A stretch of 64,000 nucleotides of DNA, from NCBI GenBank assembly GCA_965222505.1, contig OZ244956.1:5208001-5272000 (forward strand). Direction: 5' to 3'. The number at the start of each line of letters is the position of its first letter. The stretch's first letter is position 1. A program made the position numbers and the translations under genes. This DNA is from G965222505 sp965222505. GTDB lineage: Bacteria; Bacteroidota; Rhodothermia; Rhodothermales; DATKEJ01. The notes beneath the pieces were generated by a model, which searched no databases, was not told where the DNA came from, and saw only the letters and a program-made list of their open reading frames with translations. This document shows, piece after piece, positions 43,782-52,059 of the stretch.

Positions 43782-44802
43782 GTTGGGGCTCCATGCCTTT
43801 CGGCATCCCTTGTTCGGCAAGCACGGGGGCAATCCGTTGGATATAGACCTGATGATAGTGCTTGATCACTTCTTCCGTTTGGGCAAGGATTGCCTTGTTG
43901 TCTTCAGGTTGGGGATACTGATCCGCAAATTTTACCATGTCTGAGAGGTCGAGTACCTGTTTCGTTTTGGTAAACAACGTCGGCGGGAAGTTCAGGAAGG
44001 ACCGCTCAGAAACGTGCTTGAGGTCGCGCATGAGTTCTCGGGTGGTCTGTTCGAGCGCCGGTACCCGTAAGGTTTGTGAAAGATACCACCGCAAGGTCTC
44101 GGTTAACGCAACATGAAACGGTTTTATGGTCTCGCGATTGGTCCATTCTGTTTCTTGTAATTGAGCAAGCCGGGCCATAGCCTCATCAAATGGTGTAAGT
44201 GCCGGGGCCTGTTCTTCCTGCGTATAGCCGATACGGGTACGCCGCCGCTGGTACAGGTACCAGAGCAAGGCCAACAGCCCCAACAGTCCGATGGCCCCCA
44301 ACACCCACGGCCACCATGATCTCGGAAACTGGGCCAGGGGGGCCAGGTCGTACATACGCTGCGCATCCTCAGGTACGAGAGACCGGATGGGGAGGTAGAA
44401 GGAGGGGGTAGAAAAAAAGGTGGTATCCGCACCGGCACCACGGAGACCGAGCATAATGGGTCCTACTTGCACGCTGTCTACCCCAAAGACCGAAGCCCGG
44501 TACGTGAGGCTGTCTTCTCTACCTCCACGAGGGTGTACGACCGTAGCATAATCTTCAAGCTCAAGGAGGGTAACGGGCCCAAAGGAGACTGGCCCGCCTG
44601 TGGTATTGGGGGGGACGATCCGCCCTTCGAGTGGGGTCTGCGCGACGATGTACAAGGGGAAGGGTTCACCAATACCCACACTGTCAACCGAAGTATGGAT
44701 TCTGGCGCTCTGGCCGAAGACGGATGAGGAAGCCATCAACAAACCCAGCAGTATACTGAGTCCTGCACGCCATAATCGCCGGTCTGTGGCTTGTATCTGC
44801 AT
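43774..44802 (-). CDS. BatD/DUF4381-like membrane protein
   Basis: A 342-residue protein with a signal peptide (about 1-30), a beta-rich exported half (residues 30-150; IHTSVDSVGIGEPFPLYIV), one membrane helix (about 170-188, WWPWVLGAIGLLGLLALLWYL), and a helical cytoplasmic tail with FHVALTETLRWYLSQTLRVPA. This is the BatD/DUF4381-type layout usual in Bat operons, sitting between DUF58 and vWA genes. It probably bridges the vWA complex and cytosol. It overlaps the sirtuin start by eight bases. Confidence 0.8.
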   Translation of the reverse strand: MQIQATDRRLWRAGLSILLGLLMASSSVFGQSARIHTSVDSVGIGEPFPLYIVAQTPLEGRIVPPNTTGGPVSFGPVTLLELEDYATVVHPRGGREDSLTYRASVFGVDSVQVGPIMLGLRGAGADTTFFSTPSFYLPIRSLVPEDAQRMYDLAPLAQFPRSWWPWVLGAIGLLGLLALLWYLYQRRRTRIGYTQEEQAPALTPFDEAMARLAQLQETEWTNRETIKPFHVALTETLRWYLSQTLRVPALEQTTRELMRDLKHVSERSFLNFPPTLFTKTKQVLDLSDMVKFADQYPQPEDNKAILAQTEEVIKHYHQVYIQRIAPVLAEQGMPKGMEPQHA

Positions 44803-44811
44803 AGCTTACGG

Positions 44812-45693
44812 TCAGTGCGAGAGCCGACTGTTACGCCGTCTAAAGAGACGGATCAGGGCGTCCACGTAATCCTCGTCTGTGGAAATATGAACGATGTCAA
44901 GTTTTAGTTTCTTAAACAGCTCCTCCAGGTTTTGGCGGCGCAACCGTGCCTGCTCGGCATACAAGGCCCGAACCCTGGCATTGTTGGTATCGATTACTTT
45001 CGATGTACCTGTCTCTGCATCGGTTAGTTGCAGGAGCCCCACTTGAGGCAGTGTTTCTTCGCGAGGATCTTGCATGTGGACGGCAATGGTATCATGCCGT
45101 TGGGTGAGGACGCGAAGTGGTTTCTCAAACCGCTCATCCAGGAAATCGCTGATCAGCAGTACGATGGATCGCCGCCGCATGACCCGGAGCAAATGATCTA
45201 AAGCCTCGGAGATGTTGGTACCATTGGACTGAGGTTTGTGCGCAAAGAGGTCGCGAATCAAGCGAAGCACATGACGGCGGCCTTTTTTGGGCGGGACGAA
45301 CAACTCGACCTGATCAGAGAAGAGTAAAAGCCCCACCTTGTCGTTGTTCTTGATCGCACTAAAGGCAATGACGGCACAGATTTCAGCGGCGGTTTCTCGC
45401 TTGAATTGGCCTTGAGAGCCGAAGTCTTCAGAGCCAGAGATATCAACAAGCAGCATCACCGTCTGCTCGCGCTCTTCATGGAAGACTTTTACAAACGTAT
45501 CTCCGGTGCGGGCAGAGACGTTCCAGTCAATGGAGCGGATGTCATCACCAATCTGATAGGGCCGGACTTCTGAAAACTCGATACCCCGGCCCTTGAATGC
45601 CGTATTGTATTCGCCTCCAAAGACGTTATCGACTAAGCCTCGGGTCCGAATTTCGATACGCCGGATTTTTAAAAAGAGCTCCTTGGGGATCAT
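44812..45693 (-). CDS. DUF58 domain protein
   Basis: A 293-residue protein of the DUF58 family. EFSEVRPYQIGDDIRSIDWN and VSARTGDTFVKVFHEEREQT are the family's signature, and the rest is a vWA-like fold (VMLLVDISGSEDFG gives a DxSxS motif). In most bacteria DUF58 sits right after a MoxR AAA+ ATPase and before vWA genes, and the group is thought to act as a chaperone-like complex. Here MoxR is missing from the adjacent position. The next gene is 9 bp downstream. Confidence 0.92.
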   Translation of the reverse strand: MIPKELFLKIRRIEIRTRGLVDNVFGGEYNTAFKGRGIEFSEVRPYQIGDDIRSIDWNVSARTGDTFVKVFHEEREQTVMLLVDISGSEDFGSQGQFKRETAAEICAVIAFSAIKNNDKVGLLLFSDQVELFVPPKKGRRHVLRLIRDLFAHKPQSNGTNISEALDHLLRVMRRRSIVLLISDFLDERFEKPLRVLTQRHDTIAVHMQDPREETLPQVGLLQLTDAETGTSKVIDTNNARVRALYAEQARLRRQNLEELFKKLKLDIVHISTDEDYVDALIRLFRRRNSRLSH

Positions 45694-45840
45694 AAGGACT
45701 GGGGCCTTCCAGGTATGTCGACGCAGTCGGTGGTCTGCGTGGGGTCGCGCAAGTCAAAATACGTACAATAATCGGGTCGGTTCAGGACGAGCCAGACTTC
45801 TGTCCAGGTTTGGTTGTTTTTTCTTGCTGGAACCGGGGCC

Positions 45841-46638
45841 TTATGTGGTTCGGGTACGGCCTCGGGCCAAGGGCTGGTTTTCAGATTCCGGCAGTTCCTC
45901 AAGGCTAATTTGTGGCACAGCCGGGGTCTCCTTTTGCAGAGTCGCCTGTGTGCCCGTCTTCCGGCGTACCGCTTGTTCAAGGGTGTCGGTCAAGCGTGCA
46001 AGTTTGGCATGGGTGTTGGATGCATATCGGTCGAACGCCCATCGGCCGACAAAAAAGAAGACCAGGGCGAGGCCCAAAAAAAACGGGATCAGCGCGTAAT
46101 TTCCATTGGAGACGATGGTCAAAAACGTAAACAGTCCAAATGCTAAAGTACCGATCTGGGAGGTGTAGGCCATGCCCTTCAAGTTGTGATGCACCACTTC
46201 AATGATGGTTTTTCCATCCTTAGATGTGATTTTCACAAAAAAGGGTGCCGAGGACTCATAATGGCCGTGATTCCAGGTCAGCGTTCGGCCAAGGGTTTCG
46301 TATTGTCCTTTTGCCTTGGTATGCTTGCGAATAATCGGGACCAGGGTTTCGCCCAGTTCATCCGGCGGGATTTCGCCGGGAATCACCCTGCGAAAATGCA
46401 GTCTATGAGGGCCACCCCACACTTTTTCAGCGGTGCTTTCATGGGCGTCCTCATGCAGTGCCTCCACGGCGGAGCGTACGTGAAGGGGGTCTATTCCTGC
46501 TTCCAGCGCAATCTGCTCAATTTCCTCCAGGGTCAAGCCCTTGTCTTGTCGGACAGACTCACTGCGATGCTGCCGATGGGCGGCATCTTTCAGGATGGCC
46601 TGGATTTCCTTTTCGGAATATCGTGGGATGTCGGGCAT
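45841..46638 (-). CDS. membrane protein, paralog 2 of a tandem pair
   Basis: A 265-residue protein, start at ATG 46638 (RYSEKEIQAILKDAAHRQ); the longer frame adds 94 residues that overlap the other paralog's gene without features. An N-terminal helix motif, LTLEEIEQIALEAGIDPLHV, is shared with the neighbour and recalls a short helical bundle near the N-terminus of several proteins in this clade. Then come a soluble part (HFRRVIPGEIPPDELGETL), two close membrane helices (about 165-215) and a helical tail rich in Thr and Arg. No catalytic motif. It likely interacts with its paralog. Ends 147 bp before DUF58. Confidence 0.75.
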   Translation of the reverse strand: MPDIPRYSEKEIQAILKDAAHRQHRSESVRQDKGLTLEEIEQIALEAGIDPLHVRSAVEALHEDAHESTAEKVWGGPHRLHFRRVIPGEIPPDELGETLVPIIRKHTKAKGQYETLGRTLTWNHGHYESSAPFFVKITSKDGKTIIEVVHHNLKGMAYTSQIGTLAFGLFTFLTIVSNGNYALIPFFLGLALVFFFVGRWAFDRYASNTHAKLARLTDTLEQAVRRKTGTQATLQKETPAVPQISLEELPESENQPLARGRTRTT

Positions 46639-46648
46639 GGTTCGTTGA

Positions 46649-47464
46649 TCAGGAAGATGTTTTACTGCGCTGGCCGGTACGCGTGCCAGCCGATTCCTCA
46701 AAGACCTCACCGGGCATTGAAATCTGGGGAGAACCGGCGGGTTGTGCCCCTGATGTTGCCTCGTGGGCCTGGGCATATTCGCGTACCACTTCGGCCATGT
46801 CATGCAAGAGCCGCTTGGCGCGCTTCCGACGATCTTTACCGAATCGCTTAAAGCCCATCCGGCCCAAAAAGAAAATGAGGACGGCCAGGACGCCGAAAAG
46901 GGACCAACCGAATCCAGCACTCCAATCCATTTTACTTGTGAAGATCAGGGAGAAGGCGCCGGAAATAAAACTCGGCAGCAAGAAGAAGACAAAGGTCCAG
47001 TCCCATATCCGGGGTTTGACGCGCACATTGGTTTCCCCGTTCTGGGAGACGATGGATACCTCCAAACCCACCGGGTCTTTGTTGGCATCATGCGTGAAAC
47101 TCAGGGTATTCCCCAAACGCTCATAATTCCCTTTGACCCCCATGGCCTCGCGGATGAGGGGGATGAATTTTTCTTCGAGTTTATCTGCTGGTACTTCCCC
47201 TTTAAACGTACGCTGGTAATCAATCTCTAATGGAGCACCCCAAAAATGGAATCCGTCTTCTTCATCATCAAAATCATCCAGGGTAATCAACGCCTCCAGC
47301 ACATAACTCGGGTCGATTCCAGATTCTTCGGCAATGTGCTGGATTTCTTCCAGAGAAAGCCCCATGGTACCGGGTGATGTGCCACGCTTGCGCTGGAGTT
47401 CCGCCGCTTTCTTTAACAGCTTACGGGTTTGATCATCAGAAAAATGCCGATCGGTAAAGGGCAT
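46649..47464 (-). CDS. membrane protein, paralog 1 of a tandem pair
   Basis: A 271-residue protein with start at ATG 47464. The N-terminus (RHFSDDQTRKLLKKAAELQR, then LSLEEIQHIAEESGIDPSYV) matches that of the next gene, followed by a soluble domain with YQRTFKGEVPADKLEEKFIP, IVSQNGETNVRVKP, and two membrane helices (about 160-210). The C-terminal tail is Lys/Arg-rich then acidic. The two paralogs share the two-helix core and parallel regions, so they arose by gene duplication. The stop lies 10 bp before the second paralog's start. It begins the run leading to the Bat genes and faces the RND operon. Confidence 0.75.
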   Translation of the reverse strand: MPFTDRHFSDDQTRKLLKKAAELQRKRGTSPGTMGLSLEEIQHIAEESGIDPSYVLEALITLDDFDDEEDGFHFWGAPLEIDYQRTFKGEVPADKLEEKFIPLIREAMGVKGNYERLGNTLSFTHDANKDPVGLEVSIVSQNGETNVRVKPRIWDWTFVFFLLPSFISGAFSLIFTSKMDWSAGFGWSLFGVLAVLIFFLGRMGFKRFGKDRRKRAKRLLHDMAEVVREYAQAHEATSGAQPAGSPQISMPGEVFEESAGTRTGQRSKTSS

Positions 47465-47524
47465 ATGGTGTGGGGTTCGACGTGCGACGTAACAGGATTT
47501 ATTAGACGTACAAAATAAAGGTAT

Positions 47525-47543
47525 AGCTTGCACCGTGCAAGCT
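47525..47543. promoter_or_regulatory. 19-bp palindrome, candidate operator
   Basis: AGCTTGCACCGTGCAAGCT is a perfect 9-1-9 palindrome in the 196-bp divergent gap between the paralog pair and the RND efflux operon. Reading the minus strand, TTG within it lies about 20 bases before TTATTTTG, close to the Bacteroidota -33/-7 promoter spacing, so a bound regulator could block the minus-strand promoter and, by position, also act on the efflux genes. Confidence 0.55.
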
Positions 47544-47660
47544 GGTCTTGGCAGAAATGGGGTATGAATTTGGGGAGGGAAGAAGGGATTTGTAACCTTT
47601 GATAGCAGGGCCACGTAATGGGATGCAAAGCCACATAATCCGCCAAACCCGTGTCCTTCA

Positions 47661-48716
47661 ATGCCCAAATATTATAGCGTTGCGCTTTCCCTTTGTATGC
47701 TGGCCTATGCATTTTCGGCTACCGGTTGCAGTGATGCGCAGTCAAAAGGCAATGGTGACGAAGAGGAAGAACCGGCCATTGTAATTCCGGTTGAGGTCAA
47801 AGAAGTCACCGAGGGCAGTATTGCGGCCTACTTCACAGGCACCGCTAGCCTGGAGGCAGAAGAAGAAGCCCTCGTCGTCTCGAAAGCAGGCGGCATCGTA
47901 GAGTCGATCTATGTTGAAGAGGGGCAATATGTCAAAAAAGGGCAACTGCTGGCCCAACTCGATAGTGAGCAGGCCACCCTCGAAGTAGCCCAGCTTGAAG
48001 CCAATTTGCGACGCCTTGAAAACGACTTTAGCCGGAATAAGGAACTGTACGAAAAACAGCTAATTAGTGCGGAGGCTTTCGACCAGATCAAGTTTGATTT
48101 TGCATCGCAAAAAGCCGGGCTGGATCTCAGAAAACTTCAGGTTGATTACGCCCAGATCAAAGCGCCCATCAACGGTGTGATCTCAGAACGTCTTATTAAG
48201 GTGGGCAACATGGTCCCGGCAAACCAGGGGGCGTTTCGGGTAACCGACTTTAATCCCTTACATGCCATCGTCTATGTGCCGGAACGGGAGTTGAGCAAAC
48301 TTCGCGTTGGCCAAAAGACGCTGTTGGGCGTTGATGCCCTACCTGAAACGACGTTCAACGGGCGTATCCGCCGCATTAGCCCCATTATTGATCCAGGTAC
48401 GGGTACGTTTAAAGTTACGGTCGAAGTGAGTAACCCCCGGCAAACCCTGAAGCCGGGGATGTTGGCGCGGGTAAACATTACCTATGACGTGCACGAAAAT
48501 GCACTGCTCATCCCCAAAGAGGCCGTGGTCCTGGAAGACACCGAATCCGCCGTCTTCACGGTGCATGGAGATACGGTATACCGCAAGGTGGTAGAGACGG
48601 GCTATACCGATGCTGGGGCTATCGAAATCCTGTCTGGTTTGGACCAGGGAGAGGTCGTAGTGACCACCGGCCAGAGCAGCCTCAAAGATAGCACCCGCGT
48701 AGAAGTTATCAAGTAA
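47661..48716 (+). CDS. RND efflux periplasmic adaptor lipoprotein
   Basis: A 351-residue membrane-fusion protein. The signal MPKYYSVALSLCMLAYAF ends in ATGC, a lipobox, so it is lipid-anchored. Following is the usual order: a barrel-sandwich with GIVESIYVEEGQYVKKGQLL, a helical hairpin (about 85-140, LEANLRRLENDFSRNKELYE), the second biotinyl half (QIKAPINGVISERLIKVGNM), a beta-barrel (ISPIIDPGTGTFKVTVEV), and a membrane-proximal domain. It links the RND pump to an outer-membrane channel. It starts the operon with the two permeases (21 bp to the first). Confidence 0.95.
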   Translation: MPKYYSVALSLCMLAYAFSATGCSDAQSKGNGDEEEEPAIVIPVEVKEVTEGSIAAYFTGTASLEAEEEALVVSKAGGIVESIYVEEGQYVKKGQLLAQLDSEQATLEVAQLEANLRRLENDFSRNKELYEKQLISAEAFDQIKFDFASQKAGLDLRKLQVDYAQIKAPINGVISERLIKVGNMVPANQGAFRVTDFNPLHAIVYVPERELSKLRVGQKTLLGVDALPETTFNGRIRRISPIIDPGTGTFKVTVEVSNPRQTLKPGMLARVNITYDVHENALLIPKEAVVLEDTESAVFTVHGDTVYRKVVETGYTDAGAIEILSGLDQGEVVVTTGQSSLKDSTRVEVIK

Positions 48717-48737
48717 GCGACCACTGACCACTAACCC

Positions 48738-51700
48738 ATGAACCTGGTCGACCTTAGTACACGCCGCCGCGTTACCATTGCCATGTTTACCGTTGCCGTG
48801 CTCTTGTTCGGCATGGTTTCACTAGGGCGGCTGAAAATCAATCTGCTGCCAGACCTCTCCTATCCAACACTCACGGTGCGTACCGAATTTGTGGGTGCTG
48901 CGCCGGCTGAAGTGGAAAACCTGATCTCCAAGCCGATTGAGGAGGCCGTTGGGGTGGTCAAGAATGTCCAGCGCGTGAGTTCGATCTCGCGTACCGGCCA
49001 GTCTGATGTACTCCTGGAGTTTGCCTGGGGTACGCAGATGGACTATGCAAGCCTTGATGTGCGTGAAAAACTGGATGCCCTGCAACTCCCCCTCGAAGTT
49101 GAACGTCCGGTTATCCTCCGGTTTGATCCCTCCCTGGACCCCATCATGCGGTTTGCACTGGTGGAAAGAGAACGGGCCATCCTGGCCGATGATATAGAAT
49201 CTGCCCCGGTCCAACCGGCACAGTTTACAGAAAACGAAGGCTTTAACGAAGAGCGCTTAAAACGCCTGCGCCGCTTCGCCGACGAAGAGATCAAAAAAGA
49301 ATTGGAAGCTGCCCTCGGGGTCGCGGCTGTGAAGATCAGTGGGGGATTGGAGGACGAAATTCAGGTCTATGTAGATCAGTCTCGTCTGAGTCAACTCAAT
49401 TTGCCCATTGAGCGTGTGGCCGATGTGCTTCGCAACGAAAATGTGAACCTGTCTGGGGGACGTTTGGAGGAAGGAACGCAGCAATTTCTGGTTCGCACCC
49501 TCAATCAGTTCCAGACCGTTGAGGAAATCAGCAATGTGATCGTTACCATTAATCAGGGCACACCGGTCTATCTGCGCGATGTAGCCAGTGTACGGCAGGG
49601 CTATAAGGAACGGGAAGCCGTAACCCGGTTGGATGGGGCCGAGGCCGTTGAAGTGGCCATTTATAAGGAAGGTGATGCCAACACGGTTGCCGTGGCGCGT
49701 CAGGTAGCGCTTCGCCTGCGCCGGGTGCGCGACCTCCTTCCGGCAAACGTGGAACTGGTGCAAGTCTATGATCAGGCTACGTTTATAGAGGCGGCTGTAA
49801 ACGGTGTGGTTCAGGCTGGGATCATCGGGGGGATACTTGCCATGCTGGTCCTGTTCTTTTTCCTCCGTAGCTTTCTGACTACAATCATCATATCCGTTTC
49901 CATCCCGGTTTCCGTAATCGCCACCTTCAACTTGATGTTTGGGTTTGATCTTACGCTAAACATCATGTCCTTGGGGGGGCTTGCGCTGGGGATTGGTCTG
50001 TTGGTCGATAACTCTATTGTGGTTCTGGAGAATATTGCACGGCACAAGGAAATGGGGAAATCCCGCCTGGATGCCGCACGAGATGGCGCGGGGGAAGTGG
50101 GGCGTGCCGTGATGGCCTCAACCCTGACCACCGTGGCGGTCTTTTTTCCGTTGGTTTTTGTTACCGGGATTGCTGGCCAGCTCTTCCGGGATCAGGCCTT
50201 GACGGTGACGTTTTCACTGTTGGCCTCCCTGGTTGTGGCTTTGACGCTCATCCCCATGCTGGCCGCAGGCAGTAGACGAAAAACCGATGCCGATGCACCT
50301 GATCCGGAGGTTCCGGCCTGGGAGCCCACCTCAAGGATTGGCAAGTTTTTCCAGGCCATCGGTAAGGGGATCGTCTTCATCTGGCGTATGATTACGACTG
50401 CCATCACCTTTGTGGCGACCTGGGTTAGCAAAGGCGTTTATCTGTTGGCAAAAGGGTTAGGATGGGTGTTCGGCTGGATCATGAAACCCTTCCTGTATGT
50501 CTTTAATCTGGTCTATGGCGTTATCGAAAGGGCGTATCCAAATGTCGTTCGGGCAGCCCTCAACATGCAAGCAGCCGTTCTGGTGGGTGCGTTTGCGCTC
50601 TTTGCGTTGTCCGTATGGATGGTGCCTCGTTTGGGGGTTGAGTTAATTCCCCAACTTTCTCAAGGAGAATACCTCGTCGAGCTAAAGATGCCGCCGGGTA
50701 CGCCATTGGAACGAACGGACCTCGTTATTCGAGATGCCCAGCAGGCGGTAAATTTGCTGGATGGCGTCCAAACCTCGTTTGCCGTAGCAGGGAGTGGAAA
50801 CCGGCTGGATGCCAACCCGGAGCAAGGCGGTGAAAACTGGGGAGAACTGAATGTACAGATGGAGCCGGGGGCGACGCGTGTAGATGAGGCGCGCACCATG
50901 TCCGATCTGCGTGCATCCCTCCAGCGGGTGCCGGGCCTCCAGTATAAATTTGACCGGCCCACCTTGTTTTCCTTCAAGACCCCCATTGAAGTTGAAGTCT
51001 TTGGCTATGACCTGGATAAACTTCGGCTGGTGAGCCGGGCCATTGCGCAACAAATGGAAGAATCGAACCGGTATGCCGATGTCAAAACGACGATGGAGAC
51101 CGGTGCTCCCGAGATTCAGATTCGTTTTGATCGTGAGCGAGCGGCAGCCCTCGGGGTTCAGGTACATACCATCGCTGAACGGGTGGTCGATAAAATCCGT
51201 GGGGAAGTGGCCAGCCAGTACTCCTGGCGGGATCGGAAGATCGACATTCTGGTCCGGGCCACCGAACAGGACCGAGCATCTGTGGAGCGGATTCGGAAAT
51301 TGATTGTAAACCCTGAAAGCAACCGGCCCGTCCCGCTCGAAGCTGTTGCTGATATCAACCTCAATACCGGACCCGGTGAAATCCGCCGAATCGGGCAGGA
51401 ACGGGTGGCTCTGGTTACTGCAAATTTGCGGTTCGGAGACCTTGGGGGCGCAGCCGATGAGTTACGTGGAATCATCGGGCGGATTCAAACGCCGCATGGC
51501 GTTACGGTGCAGTTGGGTGGTCAGAACGAGGAAATGACCAACTCCTTTCAGTCGCTCTTGTTTGCCTTACTGCTCGCGGTCTTTCTGGTCTACCTTGTGA
51601 TGGCCTCTCAGTTTGAGTCCTTGCTACACCCTTTTGTGATCCTGTTTACCATTCCGCTTGCGCTCATTGGTGCGGTGTTTGCTTTGTGGATTACGAACTC

Positions 51701-52037
51701 CAGCATCAGCGTGGTGGTCTTCATCGGCCTCATCTTGTTAGCCGGGATTGTGGTAAACAACGCCATCGTCCTGGTTGATCTGATCAATCAATTTCGGGCG
51801 AAAGGGATGGCCAAATATGAAGCCATCGTCGAAGGCGGGCGGCTCCGGCTGCGCCCCATTCTGATGACCACTTTAACGACAGCGCTGGGCTTGCTTCCTC
51901 TGGCCATTGGATTTGGGGATGGAGCCGAAGTACGCGCCCCGATGGCCGTCACCGTAATTGGCGGACTGTTGATCGCAACCGTATTAACCCTTGTAGTGAT
52001 TCCGGTGATGTACAGCGTGCTTGACCGCAATCCATAG
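48738..52037 (+). CDS. RND efflux permease 1
   Basis: A 1099-residue RND transporter of the HAE1-like group. The first periplasmic docking region begins TVRTEFVGAAPAEVENLI, and TM4 has LALGIGLLVDNSIVVLENI with a single Asp (Asn replaces the second), as in many Bacteroidota pumps. The segment QNEEMTNSFQSLLFALLLAV opens the second half. Unusually, 70 to 90 extra residues after TM6 (about 530-620; WRMITTAITFVATWVSKG, LAKGLGWVFGWIMKPFLYVF) look like added membrane-associated helices. It probably works as a trimer with the adaptor and an outer-membrane channel encoded elsewhere. Confidence 0.94.
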   Translation: MNLVDLSTRRRVTIAMFTVAVLLFGMVSLGRLKINLLPDLSYPTLTVRTEFVGAAPAEVENLISKPIEEAVGVVKNVQRVSSISRTGQSDVLLEFAWGTQMDYASLDVREKLDALQLPLEVERPVILRFDPSLDPIMRFALVERERAILADDIESAPVQPAQFTENEGFNEERLKRLRRFADEEIKKELEAALGVAAVKISGGLEDEIQVYVDQSRLSQLNLPIERVADVLRNENVNLSGGRLEEGTQQFLVRTLNQFQTVEEISNVIVTINQGTPVYLRDVASVRQGYKEREAVTRLDGAEAVEVAIYKEGDANTVAVARQVALRLRRVRDLLPANVELVQVYDQATFIEAAVNGVVQAGIIGGILAMLVLFFFLRSFLTTIIISVSIPVSVIATFNLMFGFDLTLNIMSLGGLALGIGLLVDNSIVVLENIARHKEMGKSRLDAARDGAGEVGRAVMASTLTTVAVFFPLVFVTGIAGQLFRDQALTVTFSLLASLVVALTLIPMLAAGSRRKTDADAPDPEVPAWEPTSRIGKFFQAIGKGIVFIWRMITTAITFVATWVSKGVYLLAKGLGWVFGWIMKPFLYVFNLVYGVIERAYPNVVRAALNMQAAVLVGAFALFALSVWMVPRLGVELIPQLSQGEYLVELKMPPGTPLERTDLVIRDAQQAVNLLDGVQTSFAVAGSGNRLDANPEQGGENWGELNVQMEPGATRVDEARTMSDLRASLQRVPGLQYKFDRPTLFSFKTPIEVEVFGYDLDKLRLVSRAIAQQMEESNRYADVKTTMETGAPEIQIRFDRERAAALGVQVHTIAERVVDKIRGEVASQYSWRDRKIDILVRATEQDRASVERIRKLIVNPESNRPVPLEAVADINLNTGPGEIRRIGQERVALVTANLRFGDLGGAADELRGIIGRIQTPHGVTVQLGGQNEEMTNSFQSLLFALLLAVFLVYLVMASQFESLLHPFVILFTIPLALIGAVFALWITNSSISVVVFIGLILLAGIVVNNAIVLVDLINQFRAKGMAKYEAIVEGGRLRLRPILMTTLTTALGLLPLAIGFGDGAEVRAPMAVTVIGGLLIATVLTLVVIPVMYSVLDRNP

Positions 52038-52059
52038 ACCTCTACGCAGAGCCTGCATC

